A stretch of DNA of 42,438 nucleotides, taken from positions 1-42,438 of the forward strand of contig CAZLKN010000027.1 in NCBI GenBank assembly GCA_964560135.1, given 5' to 3'. Shown in pieces: positions 21,683-30,243 of the stretch. A program made the translations under genes and the position numbers. Under the pieces are notes generated by a model. The model saw nothing but the letters and a program-made list of their open reading frames with translations. It did not search any database and was not told the origin of the DNA. Source of the stretch: CAZLKN01 sp964560135. Its GTDB lineage: Bacteria; Actinomycetota; JAICYB01. Numbering within the stretch: position 1 is the first letter of the stretch; each line of letters begins with the position of its first letter.

Positions 21683-22225
21683 TCAATGGTGGCCGGCCGT
21701 CTGCGCTTCCCCGGTCGAGTGGCCGTGCCCGTGCTCGTCGTCCGGGTAGTTCAGCTTCGGGCGAGGCCCCACGCCGCCTCCCCACACCGCGAGCAGGCCG
21801 ATCACGATCGCCAGGAACCCGAAGGAGGCGATGAGCGCGAGCCACGGACCCCGGTTCGCGGGAAGCCGCCGTTCCCGCTCGAGGCCCCGAAGCACTTCGG
21901 ATGACGCGCGGCACCAGGTGTCCCGTTCGAGGAACGCACCCGGGCCCGCCCGGAAGTAGATCGCGTCCTCGCCCGTGACGTGGTAGGCCACGAGCGCCTG
22001 CTCCCGGTCGGCGGACACGAGCCGCACCGCCGCCACGGGGGTGGGGTCCGCCGGACCATCGAGACCGCAGCCGTCCAGGAAGCTCTCGAGATCCCCGACG
22101 CGGGCGCCGTGCAGGGCGCCGTCGCCCGTCCGGTACATCAGCAGGGCCTGGTCGGCCGTCGCGGGCAGCGCGAAGGCGAGGCAGAAGACGATGGCCGCCG
22201 CGATCGCGATACGTGCTCTGCGCAT
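21683..22225 (-). CDS. Exported membrane protein with His-rich cytoplasmic tail
   Basis: The protein has 180 residues. A signal peptide (Met-Arg-Arg-Ala-Arg followed by a hydrophobic stretch ending Ala-Thr-Ala-Asp) leads to an extracellular domain of about 100 residues with two Cys (Gly-Cys-Gly, Trp-Cys-Arg), one membrane helix (WLALIASFGFLAIVIGLLAV) and a short tail with six His in the pattern Glu-His-Gly-His-Gly-His and a terminal His-His, which could bind a metal. No family is recognised. ATG 22225 has AAGGAG 6 nt upstream. It is divergent from pckA. Confidence 0.7.
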   Translation of the reverse strand: MRRARIAIAAAIVFCLAFALPATADQALLMYRTGDGALHGARVGDLESFLDGCGLDGPADPTPVAAVRLVSADREQALVAYHVTGEDAIYFRAGPGAFLERDTWCRASSEVLRGLERERRLPANRGPWLALIASFGFLAIVIGLLAVWGGGVGPRPKLNYPDDEHGHGHSTGEAQTAGHH

Positions 22226-22302
22226 CTGGGCTCCTTGGGCTCGCAGGGTCGGTCGCATCAGGTTCCCGGGGGCGAGGCACGGGGGTCAAGGCAGGTGGTG
22301 GC

Positions 22303-22333
22303 GGTAGGGGGGGTTCGATACCCTGAACCTACC
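22303..22333 (+). promoter_or_regulatory. pckA promoter -10 within an inverted repeat
   Basis: TACCCT (22319-22324) is flanked by GGTTC/GAACC and, further out, GGTAGG/CCTACC, so the -10 sits in the loop of a hairpin or dyad that could be a repressor operator. The predicted transcript leader is about 55 nt and carries AAAGGAG before the TTG start. Confidence 0.35.
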
Positions 22334-22385
22334 CTTGAGGCGCTGCTGGGGCCTCTGTGGTCTGGATCGTCGAAAGGAGCTGCGG

Positions 22386-23984
22386 TTGACCCACCTCGGG
22401 CCTGTTTCGAGTCGGCACGGTCTGGACCGCCACGGTCTGACGGATGGCACGGCAACGTTCTGGAACCTGTCTCCGGGCGCCTTCATCGAAGAGGCCATCC
22501 GGCGCGGCGAGGGGAAACTGAGCGCCCACGGTGCCTTCTGCGCGGTGACCGCCCCGTATACCGGACGCTCTCCAGGCGACAAGTTCGTCGTCCGCGAGCC
22601 GTCCAGTCGGGATCGGATCTGGTGGGGGAAGGTCAATCGTCCGATCGACGAGGATTCCTACGAGCGGCTCCGGCGCAAGGTCGTGGCCCGCCTCGATTCC
22701 ACCGACCGGTTCGTCGTCGACTGTCACGTGGGTGCAGATCCCCGGTACCGGGTGCCGCTGCGCGTGATCACCGAACAGGCGTGGGTGGCGCTGTTCGCGC
22801 AGAACATGTTCATCGTGCCGACGCCGGACGAGCTCGCCGACCACGCGCCCGAGTTCACCGTGCTGCACGCGCCATCGGTGCACGCCGATCCGGCAACCGA
22901 TGGGACGAACTCCGAGGCCTTCATCGTCCTGAACTTCGGGCGTGGGGAGGTCATCGTCGGCGGGACGGGTTACGCGGGCGAAGTCAAGAAGTCGATGTTC
23001 ACGGTGATGAACTACCTGCTTCCCCTCCGCGACGTCCTCCCGATGCACTGCTCGGCCAACGCGGACGAGAACGGGTCGACGGCGATCTTCTTCGGGCTGT
23101 CGGGCACCGGCAAGACGACGCTGTCCTCGGATCCGAGGCGGACGCTGATCGGCGACGACGAACACGGCTGGTCGGATCACGGGGTCTTCAACTTCGAGGG
23201 CGGATGCTACGCGAAGGTGATCAAACTGTCCGCGGAGAGCGAGCCCGAGATCTACGCGACGACCCGCAGGTTCGGGACGGTCCTCGAGAACGTGGTGCTC
23301 GACCCGATCACCCGGGAGGTGGACTTCTCCGACGAGTCGATCACCGAGAATACGCGCGGCTCGTATCCGATCTCCTTTATCCCCAACGCGACCATGAAGG
23401 GGATGGGGGCCCATCCCACAGACGTGGTGTTCCTCACCGCCGATGCCTTCGGAGTGCTACCGCCGATCTCCCGTCTCACCCCCGAGCAGGCCCGGTACCT
23501 GTTCCTGTCCGGATACACGGCCAAGGTCGCGGGGACCGAACGGGGGGTCCTCGAGCCGGAAGCCACCTTCTCGGTGTGCTTCGGGTCGCCGTTCCTGCCG
23601 CTGCCACCCCAGACCTACTCCAGGATGCTCGGAGAGAAGATCGTGAAGCACGGCGCCCGCGTGTGGCTGGTGAACACCGGGTGGACGGGTGGCCCCTACG
23701 GGACGGGTGAGCGGATGAAGCTGAGTCACACCCGCGCGATGCTCGGCGCCGCCCTCGACGGCGAGCTCGACGAGGTCCCGACGGCGATGGAGCCGGTCTT
23801 CGGACTCGAGGTGCCGCAGCGGTGTCCGGGGGTGCCCGCGGAGGTTCTGAACCCCCGTGAAACGTGGCCGGATGCGGACGCCTACGACGAGCAGGCACGG
23901 ATGCTCGCCGGGATGTTCAAGGACAACTTCCGGCAGTACGCCGACGAGGTCCCCGAGGAAGTGCGCGCCGCGGGGCCGGCCTAG
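22386..23984 (+). CDS. pckA: Phosphoenolpyruvate carboxykinase (ATP)
   Basis: The protein has 532 residues, normal for the ATP-dependent class. Seen are the substrate loop Thr-Gly-Arg-Ser-Pro-Gly-Asp-Lys-Phe, kinase-1a Gly-Leu-Ser-Gly-Thr-Gly-Lys-Thr-Thr-Leu-Ser, kinase-2 DDEHGWSDHGVFNFEGGCYA and the adenine region NTGWTGGPYGTGERMKL. It converts oxaloacetate and ATP to PEP, the first step of gluconeogenesis. Many actinobacteria use the GTP enzyme instead, so the ATP type helps place the lineage. The start is TTG at 22386 with AAAGGAG upstream. Longer in-frame starts have no ribosome site. The stop shares CTAG with the convergent trkH. Confidence 0.96.
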   Translation: MTHLGPVSSRHGLDRHGLTDGTATFWNLSPGAFIEEAIRRGEGKLSAHGAFCAVTAPYTGRSPGDKFVVREPSSRDRIWWGKVNRPIDEDSYERLRRKVVARLDSTDRFVVDCHVGADPRYRVPLRVITEQAWVALFAQNMFIVPTPDELADHAPEFTVLHAPSVHADPATDGTNSEAFIVLNFGRGEVIVGGTGYAGEVKKSMFTVMNYLLPLRDVLPMHCSANADENGSTAIFFGLSGTGKTTLSSDPRRTLIGDDEHGWSDHGVFNFEGGCYAKVIKLSAESEPEIYATTRRFGTVLENVVLDPITREVDFSDESITENTRGSYPISFIPNATMKGMGAHPTDVVFLTADAFGVLPPISRLTPEQARYLFLSGYTAKVAGTERGVLEPEATFSVCFGSPFLPLPPQTYSRMLGEKIVKHGARVWLVNTGWTGGPYGTGERMKLSHTRAMLGAALDGELDEVPTAMEPVFGLEVPQRCPGVPAEVLNPRETWPDADAYDEQARMLAGMFKDNFRQYADEVPEEVRAAGPA

Positions 23985-25483
23985 CGCTGCCGCAGCCGTT
24001 GCAGGCTGCGGACGAGGGCGGCGAATCCGAGCAGGACGGGGAAGATCTCCAGCCGCCCCGCGAGCATCACAACCATCAACACCAGGCGGCCGGCCGGGTG
24101 AAGATCGAGAAAGTCTCTCGTCGGTCCGACCTCACCCAGCCCCGGGCCGACATTGCCGATCGCCGTCGCGACGGCGGAGATCGCGGTGACCGGATCGGCG
24201 CCGAAGACTGCGAGCAGAAGGGTGGCGATCGCGCCCGTGGCCATGAAGAGGATGGAGAAACCGGCGATGCTGCCCATCACGCCCTCCGGGACGATGTCGC
24301 GTCCGAGACGGACCGGCGCGACCGCCCTGGGACGCAGTTCTTGTCGCAGCTGTCGGCGGCCGTAGGCGAGCATCGCGATCAGCCGGAACACCTTGAATCC
24401 GCCGGTGGTGGATCCGGCCATCCCACCCAACGCCATGGCGAAGACGAGCATGAGCTTGACGACCGGTCCCCAGGCGTCGTAGTCGAGCAGGGTGTACCCG
24501 GTGGAGGACGCGACCGCCACCACGGTGAAGGTCGTCTGTCTGACGACGTCGTGGCCCAGGCCCTCCCCCAGCCCCGTCCAGGAGACGGCGAGCGTGCAGT
24601 AGCCGACCATCAGCAGCGTGTACGTGCGGGCCTCGACGCTGCGAAGGAGCGGCCCCGGCCGGCCCATGAGGACGGCCCAGTAGAGGGCGAAGCTGCCGCC
24701 GGCCACGAACATGGCCACGATCGCCGTCCACTCCAGTGCAGCGGAATCGAAGTGTCCGAAGGAGGCGTTGTATTGGGAGAAGCCTCCGGTGGAGATGGTA
24801 GTGAACGCGTGGGTGACCGCGTCGTAGGGGCTCATGCCGAAAGCTGCGTAGGCGGCTGCGATGAGGGTCGTGAATGCCAGGTACAGCAGGCAGAGGCGCT
24901 TGGCCGTTTCCCGGACGCGAGGCACCAGCCGCTCCGACGTGGGTCCCGGCGCCTCGGCGGCCAGCAGATCCATGCCGCCCACACCGAGGAACGGCAACAC
25001 CGAGACGGCGAAGACGACCACGCCGATGCCACCGATCCACTGGGTGACCGACCGCCAGAACAGCATCCCGGCGGAGTGTCCCTCGATCGGCCGGAGGACG
25101 GTTGCTCCGGTGGTGGTGAACCCGGACACCATCTCGAACAATGCGTCGTCGAAGCGGGTGAACATCCCGGACGTGAGGTAGGGGATCGTCCCCGCCAGGG
25201 ACAGCGCCATCCAGCTCGCCAGCACGGCCGCGAAGATCGTCGCCGGCCCCATGCGGTCGTGGGGGATCGTCCCTCGCCACAACGCTGCTCCCAGCAGGAG
25301 GATCGGTCCCCCGGCGAAGACGAGATGGCCGGCGTCCGGTCCGCCGTCGATGAGGTCGACGATCGCAGAGGCCACCATCCCCAGGCCACCGATCAGCAGG
25401 ACGAGACCGACCATGTGACCCGTGGTCGAGGTGAAGCGCCGGCGGGTGGCCCCGAACGTGTTCGGCGACCGGGAACGGTTCAA
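23981..25483 (-). CDS. trkH: TrkH-type K+ transporter subunit, second copy
   Basis: The protein has 500 residues. Four membrane-pore-membrane repeats are visible from their filter sequences Thr-Thr-Thr-Gly-Ala-Thr, Ser-Thr-Gly-Gly-Phe-Ser, Ser-Ser-Thr-Gly-Tyr-Thr and Gly-Asn-Val-Gly-Pro-Gly. Each has the conserved Gly that lines the K+ path. It starts with TTG at 25483 overlapping the stop of the first trkH (TTGA), so it depends on coupling. It is a diverged tandem duplicate of its upstream neighbour. Both probably use the same TrkA regulator. Confidence 0.93.
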   Translation of the reverse strand: MNRSRSPNTFGATRRRFTSTTGHMVGLVLLIGGLGMVASAIVDLIDGGPDAGHLVFAGGPILLLGAALWRGTIPHDRMGPATIFAAVLASWMALSLAGTIPYLTSGMFTRFDDALFEMVSGFTTTGATVLRPIEGHSAGMLFWRSVTQWIGGIGVVVFAVSVLPFLGVGGMDLLAAEAPGPTSERLVPRVRETAKRLCLLYLAFTTLIAAAYAAFGMSPYDAVTHAFTTISTGGFSQYNASFGHFDSAALEWTAIVAMFVAGGSFALYWAVLMGRPGPLLRSVEARTYTLLMVGYCTLAVSWTGLGEGLGHDVVRQTTFTVVAVASSTGYTLLDYDAWGPVVKLMLVFAMALGGMAGSTTGGFKVFRLIAMLAYGRRQLRQELRPRAVAPVRLGRDIVPEGVMGSIAGFSILFMATGAIATLLLAVFGADPVTAISAVATAIGNVGPGLGEVGPTRDFLDLHPAGRLVLMVVMLAGRLEIFPVLLGFAALVRSLQRLRQR

Positions 25484-27024
25484 CGCGCGCGTCGGAGGAC
25501 CCTCCGCAGCGGCGCCAGGTCCAGGCGCCGCCGTACTGCACGGTATGCGGCGATCCCCCCGAGCAGGACGGGGAAGATCTCCAACCGGCCGATGAGCATC
25601 GCCGCCATCAGCGCCGCCCGCCCGGGAGCCGAGATGTTCAGGTAGTCACCGGTCGGACCGACGTCGCCGAGTCCCGGGCCGACATTTCCGATGGATGCTG
25701 CTGCCGCAGAGATGGAGGTGACGATGTCCGCTCCGAAGGCCGCGACCACGAACGTTGCCGCGGCACCGATCGCCATGAACAATCCGAAGAACCCGATCGT
25801 CCTGTTCAGGATGTCCTCGGACACGACCTGCTTGCCCATCCGGACCACGCGAACGCTCCGCGGATGGAGCTGGGCGAACGCCTGCCGACGCGCGTATCCC
25901 AGGATTGCCAGGAGACGGAAGACCTTGAGGCCGCCCGCCGTCGATCCGGTCATCCCGCCGAGGCCCATGATGAAGATCAACAAAAGCTGCCCGGCCGCCG
26001 CCCATTGGGCGAAGTCCACCGTGGTGTACCCGGTCGTGCTGGCGATCGAGACCACGGAGAACACCGAGCCACGGACGACGTCGTGCTCGAATCCCTCGCT
26101 CGCTCCGTTCCACAGGGTGGTCGCGACGGCGATCGAGAACACGATCAGCCCGTACGCCCGGACCTCGCTCGAAGCCAGCAGCGGGCCGAACCTGCCTCGC
26201 AGCGCACGCCAGTAGAGCGCGAAATTCCCTCCGGCGACGAACATCGCAGCGATCGCGATCCACTCGATCGCGGGAGAGTCGAAGTGCGCGATCGATCGGT
26301 TGTACGGCGAGAAGCCACCCGTCGAGACGGTCGTGAACATGTGCGTCACGGCGTCGTACAAGCTCATCCCGGCCAGGGCGTACAGGATGACGACTGTGGC
26401 GCTGAAGCCCAGATACAGCGTGTACAGCCGTCGAGCTGTTTCCCGAACCCGGGGAACCAGGCGTTCGGAGGAGGGTCCGGGAGATTCGGCCTGGAGAAGG
26501 CCGAGGCCTCCGACCCCGAGGAACGGCAGCACGGCCACGGCGATGATGATCACGCCCATGCCCCCGAACCACTGGGTCATCGATCGCCAGAACAGGATCC
26601 CGGCGCCGTGGATCTCGATCGGCCGCAGCACCGTGGCACCGGTGGTCGTGAACCCGGCCACGGACTCGAAGAGCGCGTCGTCGATCCGCGTGAGGGTCCC
26701 CGTCGCCAGGTACGGGAGCGTCCCCGCGATCGACAACGCGATCCAGCTCATCGCGACGGAGGCGAAGATGAGCGAGGGAACGAGCTGGCCTGCGGGTTTC
26801 GTGAACCGCCACAGGAGCGCACCGGGGACGCCGACCACAACGGCGGCGGCGGCGAGCGTGCTCCACTCCGGCCCGCCGTCGATGGCTTCGACGATCGCCG
26901 ACGCGGCGATGCCAACCCCACCCACGGTCAGGACCAGCCCCATGACGTGACCCACGGCGGTCTCGCGCCGCCGGATGCGAGGTGGCGGCTTCAGGGCCCG
27001 GGCCGAGCGCTTTGCGACTCTCAC
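25480..27024 (-). CDS. trkH: TrkH-type K+ transporter subunit, first copy
   Basis: The protein has 514 residues. It has the same four-repeat architecture, with filters Thr-Thr-Thr-Gly-Ala-Thr, Ser-Thr-Gly-Gly-Phe-Ser, Ser-Thr-Thr-Gly-Tyr-Thr and Gly-Asn-Val-Gly-Pro-Gly, plus the long helix after repeat 3 with MGLGGMTGSTAGGLKVFRLL. It forms the K+ pore with TrkA on its cytoplasmic face. The GTG start at 27024 overlaps the trkA stop (GTGA), so trkA, trkH and trkH form a tight three-gene operon read leftward. Confidence 0.93.
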   Translation of the reverse strand: MRVAKRSARALKPPPRIRRRETAVGHVMGLVLTVGGVGIAASAIVEAIDGGPEWSTLAAAAVVVGVPGALLWRFTKPAGQLVPSLIFASVAMSWIALSIAGTLPYLATGTLTRIDDALFESVAGFTTTGATVLRPIEIHGAGILFWRSMTQWFGGMGVIIIAVAVLPFLGVGGLGLLQAESPGPSSERLVPRVRETARRLYTLYLGFSATVVILYALAGMSLYDAVTHMFTTVSTGGFSPYNRSIAHFDSPAIEWIAIAAMFVAGGNFALYWRALRGRFGPLLASSEVRAYGLIVFSIAVATTLWNGASEGFEHDVVRGSVFSVVSIASTTGYTTVDFAQWAAAGQLLLIFIMGLGGMTGSTAGGLKVFRLLAILGYARRQAFAQLHPRSVRVVRMGKQVVSEDILNRTIGFFGLFMAIGAAATFVVAAFGADIVTSISAAAASIGNVGPGLGDVGPTGDYLNISAPGRAALMAAMLIGRLEIFPVLLGGIAAYRAVRRRLDLAPLRRVLRRAR

Positions 27025-28367
27025 CCGAAGAAGCGTCTCACCTGACCGACGGCGCGAGGCATCGCGAACGCGATCACCCGATCCTTATCGCGGAGCTTCG
27101 TACGCCCACGAGCGATCTCCGCATTGCCGCCGCGGACCACGGCACCGATGAGGACGTCCTTGGGGAGCTGCAACTCGGAGATGATCGCGCCGTCCGCGGC
27201 GCTGTGCTCCTGCACCGTCATCTCGACGATCTCCGCCTCGCCCTCGAGGAAGGTCGTCACGGCCGAGATCTCGGTTCCGCGGACGTAGCGCAACACGGCG
27301 TTGGCGATCGCCGTCCGCGGAGAGATCGCGACGTCGATCCCCGCCTGGTGGACGAGAGGCAGCAGACTCAGCCGATGGACCACGGCGATGGTCTCCTTGG
27401 CTCCCGAGGCCTTCGCGAACAGGCAGGCGAGGATGTTTGCGTCGTCCTCCCCCGTGAGTGCGACGACGACGTCGGCCGATCCCACGTCCTCCTCGCTGAG
27501 CAGGTCCGCGTCCGTGATCTCGCCTTCGAGGACGATCGCCCGCTCCAGACGCTCTGCGAGCTCCCGGGCCCGGGTGGGCTTCCGTTCGACGATGACCACG
27601 CGGGCTCCCCGACGCTCGAGCCGCTCGGCGAGGATGCGGGCGGTGTGGCCTCCTCCGAGGAGCATGACCCGCCGCAGGGTCTCGCGTTCCAGCCCGAGGA
27701 GGCGAAGAAGCTGGCGCCGCCCCCGCTGGTTGCACACGATCCGCAGATGGTCTCCGGGCTCGAGGCTGACGTCTTGCCGGGGGATGATGGTCTCGGCCCC
27801 CCGGGTGATGGCTCCGATCAGGAAGTCCCAGTGGGGCTCGTGCTCCAAGGCGAGCTCCTGCAGGGTCCGGCCCACCATCGGCGCGTGCCCCGGGAGTCTC
27901 GCTCCGATGATCATCACTTCGCCCCCGACCATCGGGAAGATCTCGCTGGCGCCCGGGAACCGCAGCAGCTCGAAGATCTCCTCGGCGGTCTCCGCGTCCG
28001 GATCGATCACCCGGTCGACGCCGGCTGCCTTGCGCATCCGGCTCGCTTCGGGGGCGCGCAGATCGTCGTGTTGGAGTCGCACGACCGTCGTCGCGACCCC
28101 TGCCTGCTTGGCGACCAGGGACGCCACGAGGTTGGCTTCGTCGTCGCTCGACACCGCGACGAGGAGCTCCGCCTTGGCCAGTCCGGCCTCCTGCAGGATC
28201 CTCGGGCTCGAGCCCGAGCCGTGGACGGTGAGGACGTCGAAGCGTTCCTCCGCTTCCCGGAGCCGGCTGCGATCACGGTCGATCAACGCAACGTCGTGAC
28301 CTTCCTTGCTCAGCAGGTCGGCGACGTACATCCCGACCTCTCCTGCACCCACCACGATGATGTGCAC
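27021..28367 (-). CDS. trkA: Trk K+ uptake regulator TrkA, two RCK units
   Basis: The protein has 448 residues. The N-terminal Rossmann fold opens with HIIVVGAGEVGMYVADLLS (dinucleotide loop) and Ala-Leu-Ile-Asp-Arg-Asp, followed by a TrkA-C domain. A second copy begins near residue 230 with RVMLLGGGHTARILAERLE and ends with another TrkA-C. The full-length double RCK form binds NAD(H)/ATP and gates TrkH. The start is GTG at 28367 with AAGGAG 7 nt upstream. It leads the operon and is divergent from thiL across 84 bp. Confidence 0.95.
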   Translation of the reverse strand: MHIIVVGAGEVGMYVADLLSKEGHDVALIDRDRSRLREAEERFDVLTVHGSGSSPRILQEAGLAKAELLVAVSSDDEANLVASLVAKQAGVATTVVRLQHDDLRAPEASRMRKAAGVDRVIDPDAETAEEIFELLRFPGASEIFPMVGGEVMIIGARLPGHAPMVGRTLQELALEHEPHWDFLIGAITRGAETIIPRQDVSLEPGDHLRIVCNQRGRRQLLRLLGLERETLRRVMLLGGGHTARILAERLERRGARVVIVERKPTRARELAERLERAIVLEGEITDADLLSEEDVGSADVVVALTGEDDANILACLFAKASGAKETIAVVHRLSLLPLVHQAGIDVAISPRTAIANAVLRYVRGTEISAVTTFLEGEAEIVEMTVQEHSAADGAIISELQLPKDVLIGAVVRGGNAEIARGRTKLRDKDRVIAFAMPRAVGQVRRFFG

Positions 28368-28439
28368 GCGGGTCTCCTTCTCGGTGCTTTCGCACCAGTA
28401 TCGAACAGCCGGCCACGGTTGGGTCGAACCTGGCTGCGG

Positions 28440-28445
28440 TAGCGT
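28440..28445 (+). promoter_or_regulatory. -10 (TAGCGT) of leaderless thiL
   Basis: The hexamer ends 6 nt before ATG 28452, with no ribosome site between. Confidence 0.5.
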
Positions 28446-28451
28446 GCAGGC

Positions 28452-29426
28452 ATGGACCTCGGCGGCCTCGGGGAGTTCGGGTTCCTGGAGCGCGTCCGGG
28501 ACTGGGTGGGGGAGGGCTCGGCCCCCGTCGGGCTCGGCGACGACGCCGCCGTCCTCGAGGTGACGCCCGGTGCCGCACTCGTCGCCGCGGTGGACACCCT
28601 CGTGGCGGGTGTCCACTTCCGGCTGGACTGGTCGACCCCCGCGGATGTGGGCTGGAAGGCGGTCGCGGTGAACGTCTCGGACCTCGCGGCCATGGGGGCC
28701 GAGCCCCGCTGGATCCTCGTGTCGCTGGCGGCGCCCCGCGGGACCCCGGCGGAGGTGCTCGAGGGCTTCTACGCCGGGCTGGTGGAGGCGTGCGCGGATT
28801 GGGGCGCCGAGCTCGTGGGCGGGGACACCGTCGGTGCCGAGCAGCTCGTGATCACCGTCACGGCGCTCGGTGAGGTCGTCGGGAAGCCGCTGCTGCGCAC
28901 GGGGGCCGTGCCCGGTGACCTGCTGGCGGTGACCGGCCCCCTCGGCCTCGCGGCGGCGGGGGTCAACCTCCTGCTGGCGCAGAAACCCGAGGGCCTGGCT
29001 CCCGAGGATGCGCTGCCCTGTATCGAGGCGCACCGCCGCCCCCGCGCACGGGTGGACGCGGGCCGGGCGCTCCGGGAGGCCGGCGCGCACGCCGCACTCG
29101 ACCTGTCCGACGGATTGCTGTCCGACGTGCGACGCCTGGCGGAGGCCTCGGGGGTGGGGGTGGAGATCGACGCCGACATGGTCCCGGTGGCTCCCGAGGT
29201 GCGTCGGGTGGCCGAGGTGCGCGGATGGGACGCGCGGCGGATCGCGATCGCCGGGGGCGAGGACCTCGAGCTGCTCGTGGCGCTGCCACCCGACATGCCG
29301 GCCCCGGTGGACCTCCCCCTGCATCCCGTCGGACGGGTGGTTCCCGAGGGGCTGTGGCTCCTGGGGGACGGGGGCCGGGAGCCGCTCCCCGAGGGCGGAT
29401 ATGACCACTTCAGGTCCGGGGGATAG
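28452..29426 (+). CDS. thiL: Thiamine-monophosphate kinase
   Basis: The protein has 324 residues. The PurM/ThiL fold shows Gly-Leu-Gly-Asp-Asp-Ala-Ala-Val-Leu, AAVDTLVAGVHFRLDW, WKAVAVNVSDLAAMGAEP and Asp-Leu-Ser-Asp-Gly-Leu-Leu-Ser-Asp in order, with the metal-binding Asp residues conserved. It phosphorylates thiamine monophosphate to the active pyrophosphate. It appears leaderless. Its stop codon TAG forms the first three bases of the -10 of the next gene, thiD. Confidence 0.95.
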   Translation: MDLGGLGEFGFLERVRDWVGEGSAPVGLGDDAAVLEVTPGAALVAAVDTLVAGVHFRLDWSTPADVGWKAVAVNVSDLAAMGAEPRWILVSLAAPRGTPAEVLEGFYAGLVEACADWGAELVGGDTVGAEQLVITVTALGEVVGKPLLRTGAVPGDLLAVTGPLGLAAAGVNLLLAQKPEGLAPEDALPCIEAHRRPRARVDAGRALREAGAHAALDLSDGLLSDVRRLAEASGVGVEIDADMVPVAPEVRRVAEVRGWDARRIAIAGGEDLELLVALPPDMPAPVDLPLHPVGRVVPEGLWLLGDGGREPLPEGGYDHFRSGG

Positions 29427-29429
29427 GCT
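29424..29429 (+). promoter_or_regulatory. -10 (TAGGCT) of leaderless thiD, overlapping thiL stop
   Basis: TAGGCT ends 6 nt before ATG 29436, and its first three bases are the stop codon of thiL. Confidence 0.5.
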
Positions 29430-29435
29430 GACCCG

Positions 29436-30224
29436 ATGGTGACCACGGCGCTGACGATCGCCGGCTCCGACTCCGGGGGCGGGGCGGGCATCCAGGCCGA
29501 CCTGAAGACCTTCCAGGCCCTCGGCGTGCACGGCACCTCGGCCCTCACCGCGCTCACGGCGCAGAACACCGTGGGGGTCAGCGGGGTCCATGAGGTGCCG
29601 CCAGAGTTCGTGCGGAAGCAGATCGAGGCGGTGGTCACCGACATCGGCGTGGAGGCCGCCAAGACGGGGATGCTGTCCTCGGTCCCCATCGTGGAGGCCG
29701 TCGCCGGCGCCGTCGCCGATCTCGGCATCACGAACCTCGTGGTGGATCCCGTGTTCGTGTCCAAGCACGGCGACCCCCTGCTGCACGCCTCGGCCGTCCA
29801 GGCGCTGCGCGACCGGCTCCTGCCCCTGGCCACGGTGATCACCCCGAACCTCCCGGAGGCCGAGGGACTCCTCGGCCGAGACCTCGACCCGCGGGAGCCG
29901 GACGAGGACGCCGTACGGGCCCTCGTGGACCTCGGCCCCCGCTGGGCGCTGCTCAAGGGCGGGCATCTGGGATCGGAGGAGGCCGTGGACCTGCTCACCG
30001 ACGGGCGCGAGGTGATCAGGCTGACGGCCCCGCGGCTGCCCACGAAGCACACCCACGGCACGGGGTGCGTGCTGTCGGCGGCGATCGCGGCCTACCTCGC
30101 CAAGGACCTCACGGTGCCCGACGCCGTGGCGGAGGCCAAGCGCTTCGTCACCGGCGCGATCCAGCGCCACCTCGAGATCGGCTCGGGCATCGGGCCGGTG
30201 AACCCCGCCTGGGGCCTGTGGTGA
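29436..30224 (+). CDS. thiD: Hydroxymethylpyrimidine/phosphomethylpyrimidine kinase
   Basis: The protein has 262 residues. The ribokinase-type fold shows ALTIAGSDSGGGAGIQADLK at the start, Thr-Ala-Gln-Asn-Thr, Leu-Val-Val-Asp-Pro-Val, Thr-Pro-Asn-Leu-Pro-Glu-Ala and Thr-His-Gly-Thr-Gly-Cys (anion hole and catalytic Cys). It phosphorylates HMP and HMP-P in thiamine synthesis. With thiL it makes a two-gene thiamine block. No TPP riboswitch is visible upstream, in line with a leaderless transcript. Confidence 0.96.
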   Translation: MVTTALTIAGSDSGGGAGIQADLKTFQALGVHGTSALTALTAQNTVGVSGVHEVPPEFVRKQIEAVVTDIGVEAAKTGMLSSVPIVEAVAGAVADLGITNLVVDPVFVSKHGDPLLHASAVQALRDRLLPLATVITPNLPEAEGLLGRDLDPREPDEDAVRALVDLGPRWALLKGGHLGSEEAVDLLTDGREVIRLTAPRLPTKHTHGTGCVLSAAIAAYLAKDLTVPDAVAEAKRFVTGAIQRHLEIGSGIGPVNPAWGLW

Positions 30225-30243
30225 GTCCCGGTCGCTCGAAGGA

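Noticed and set aside
28368..30170. Upstream extension of the trkA frame to about 1049 codons
   Set aside because: It is antisense to thiL and thiD; trkA has a clear GTG start with AAGGAG at 28367.
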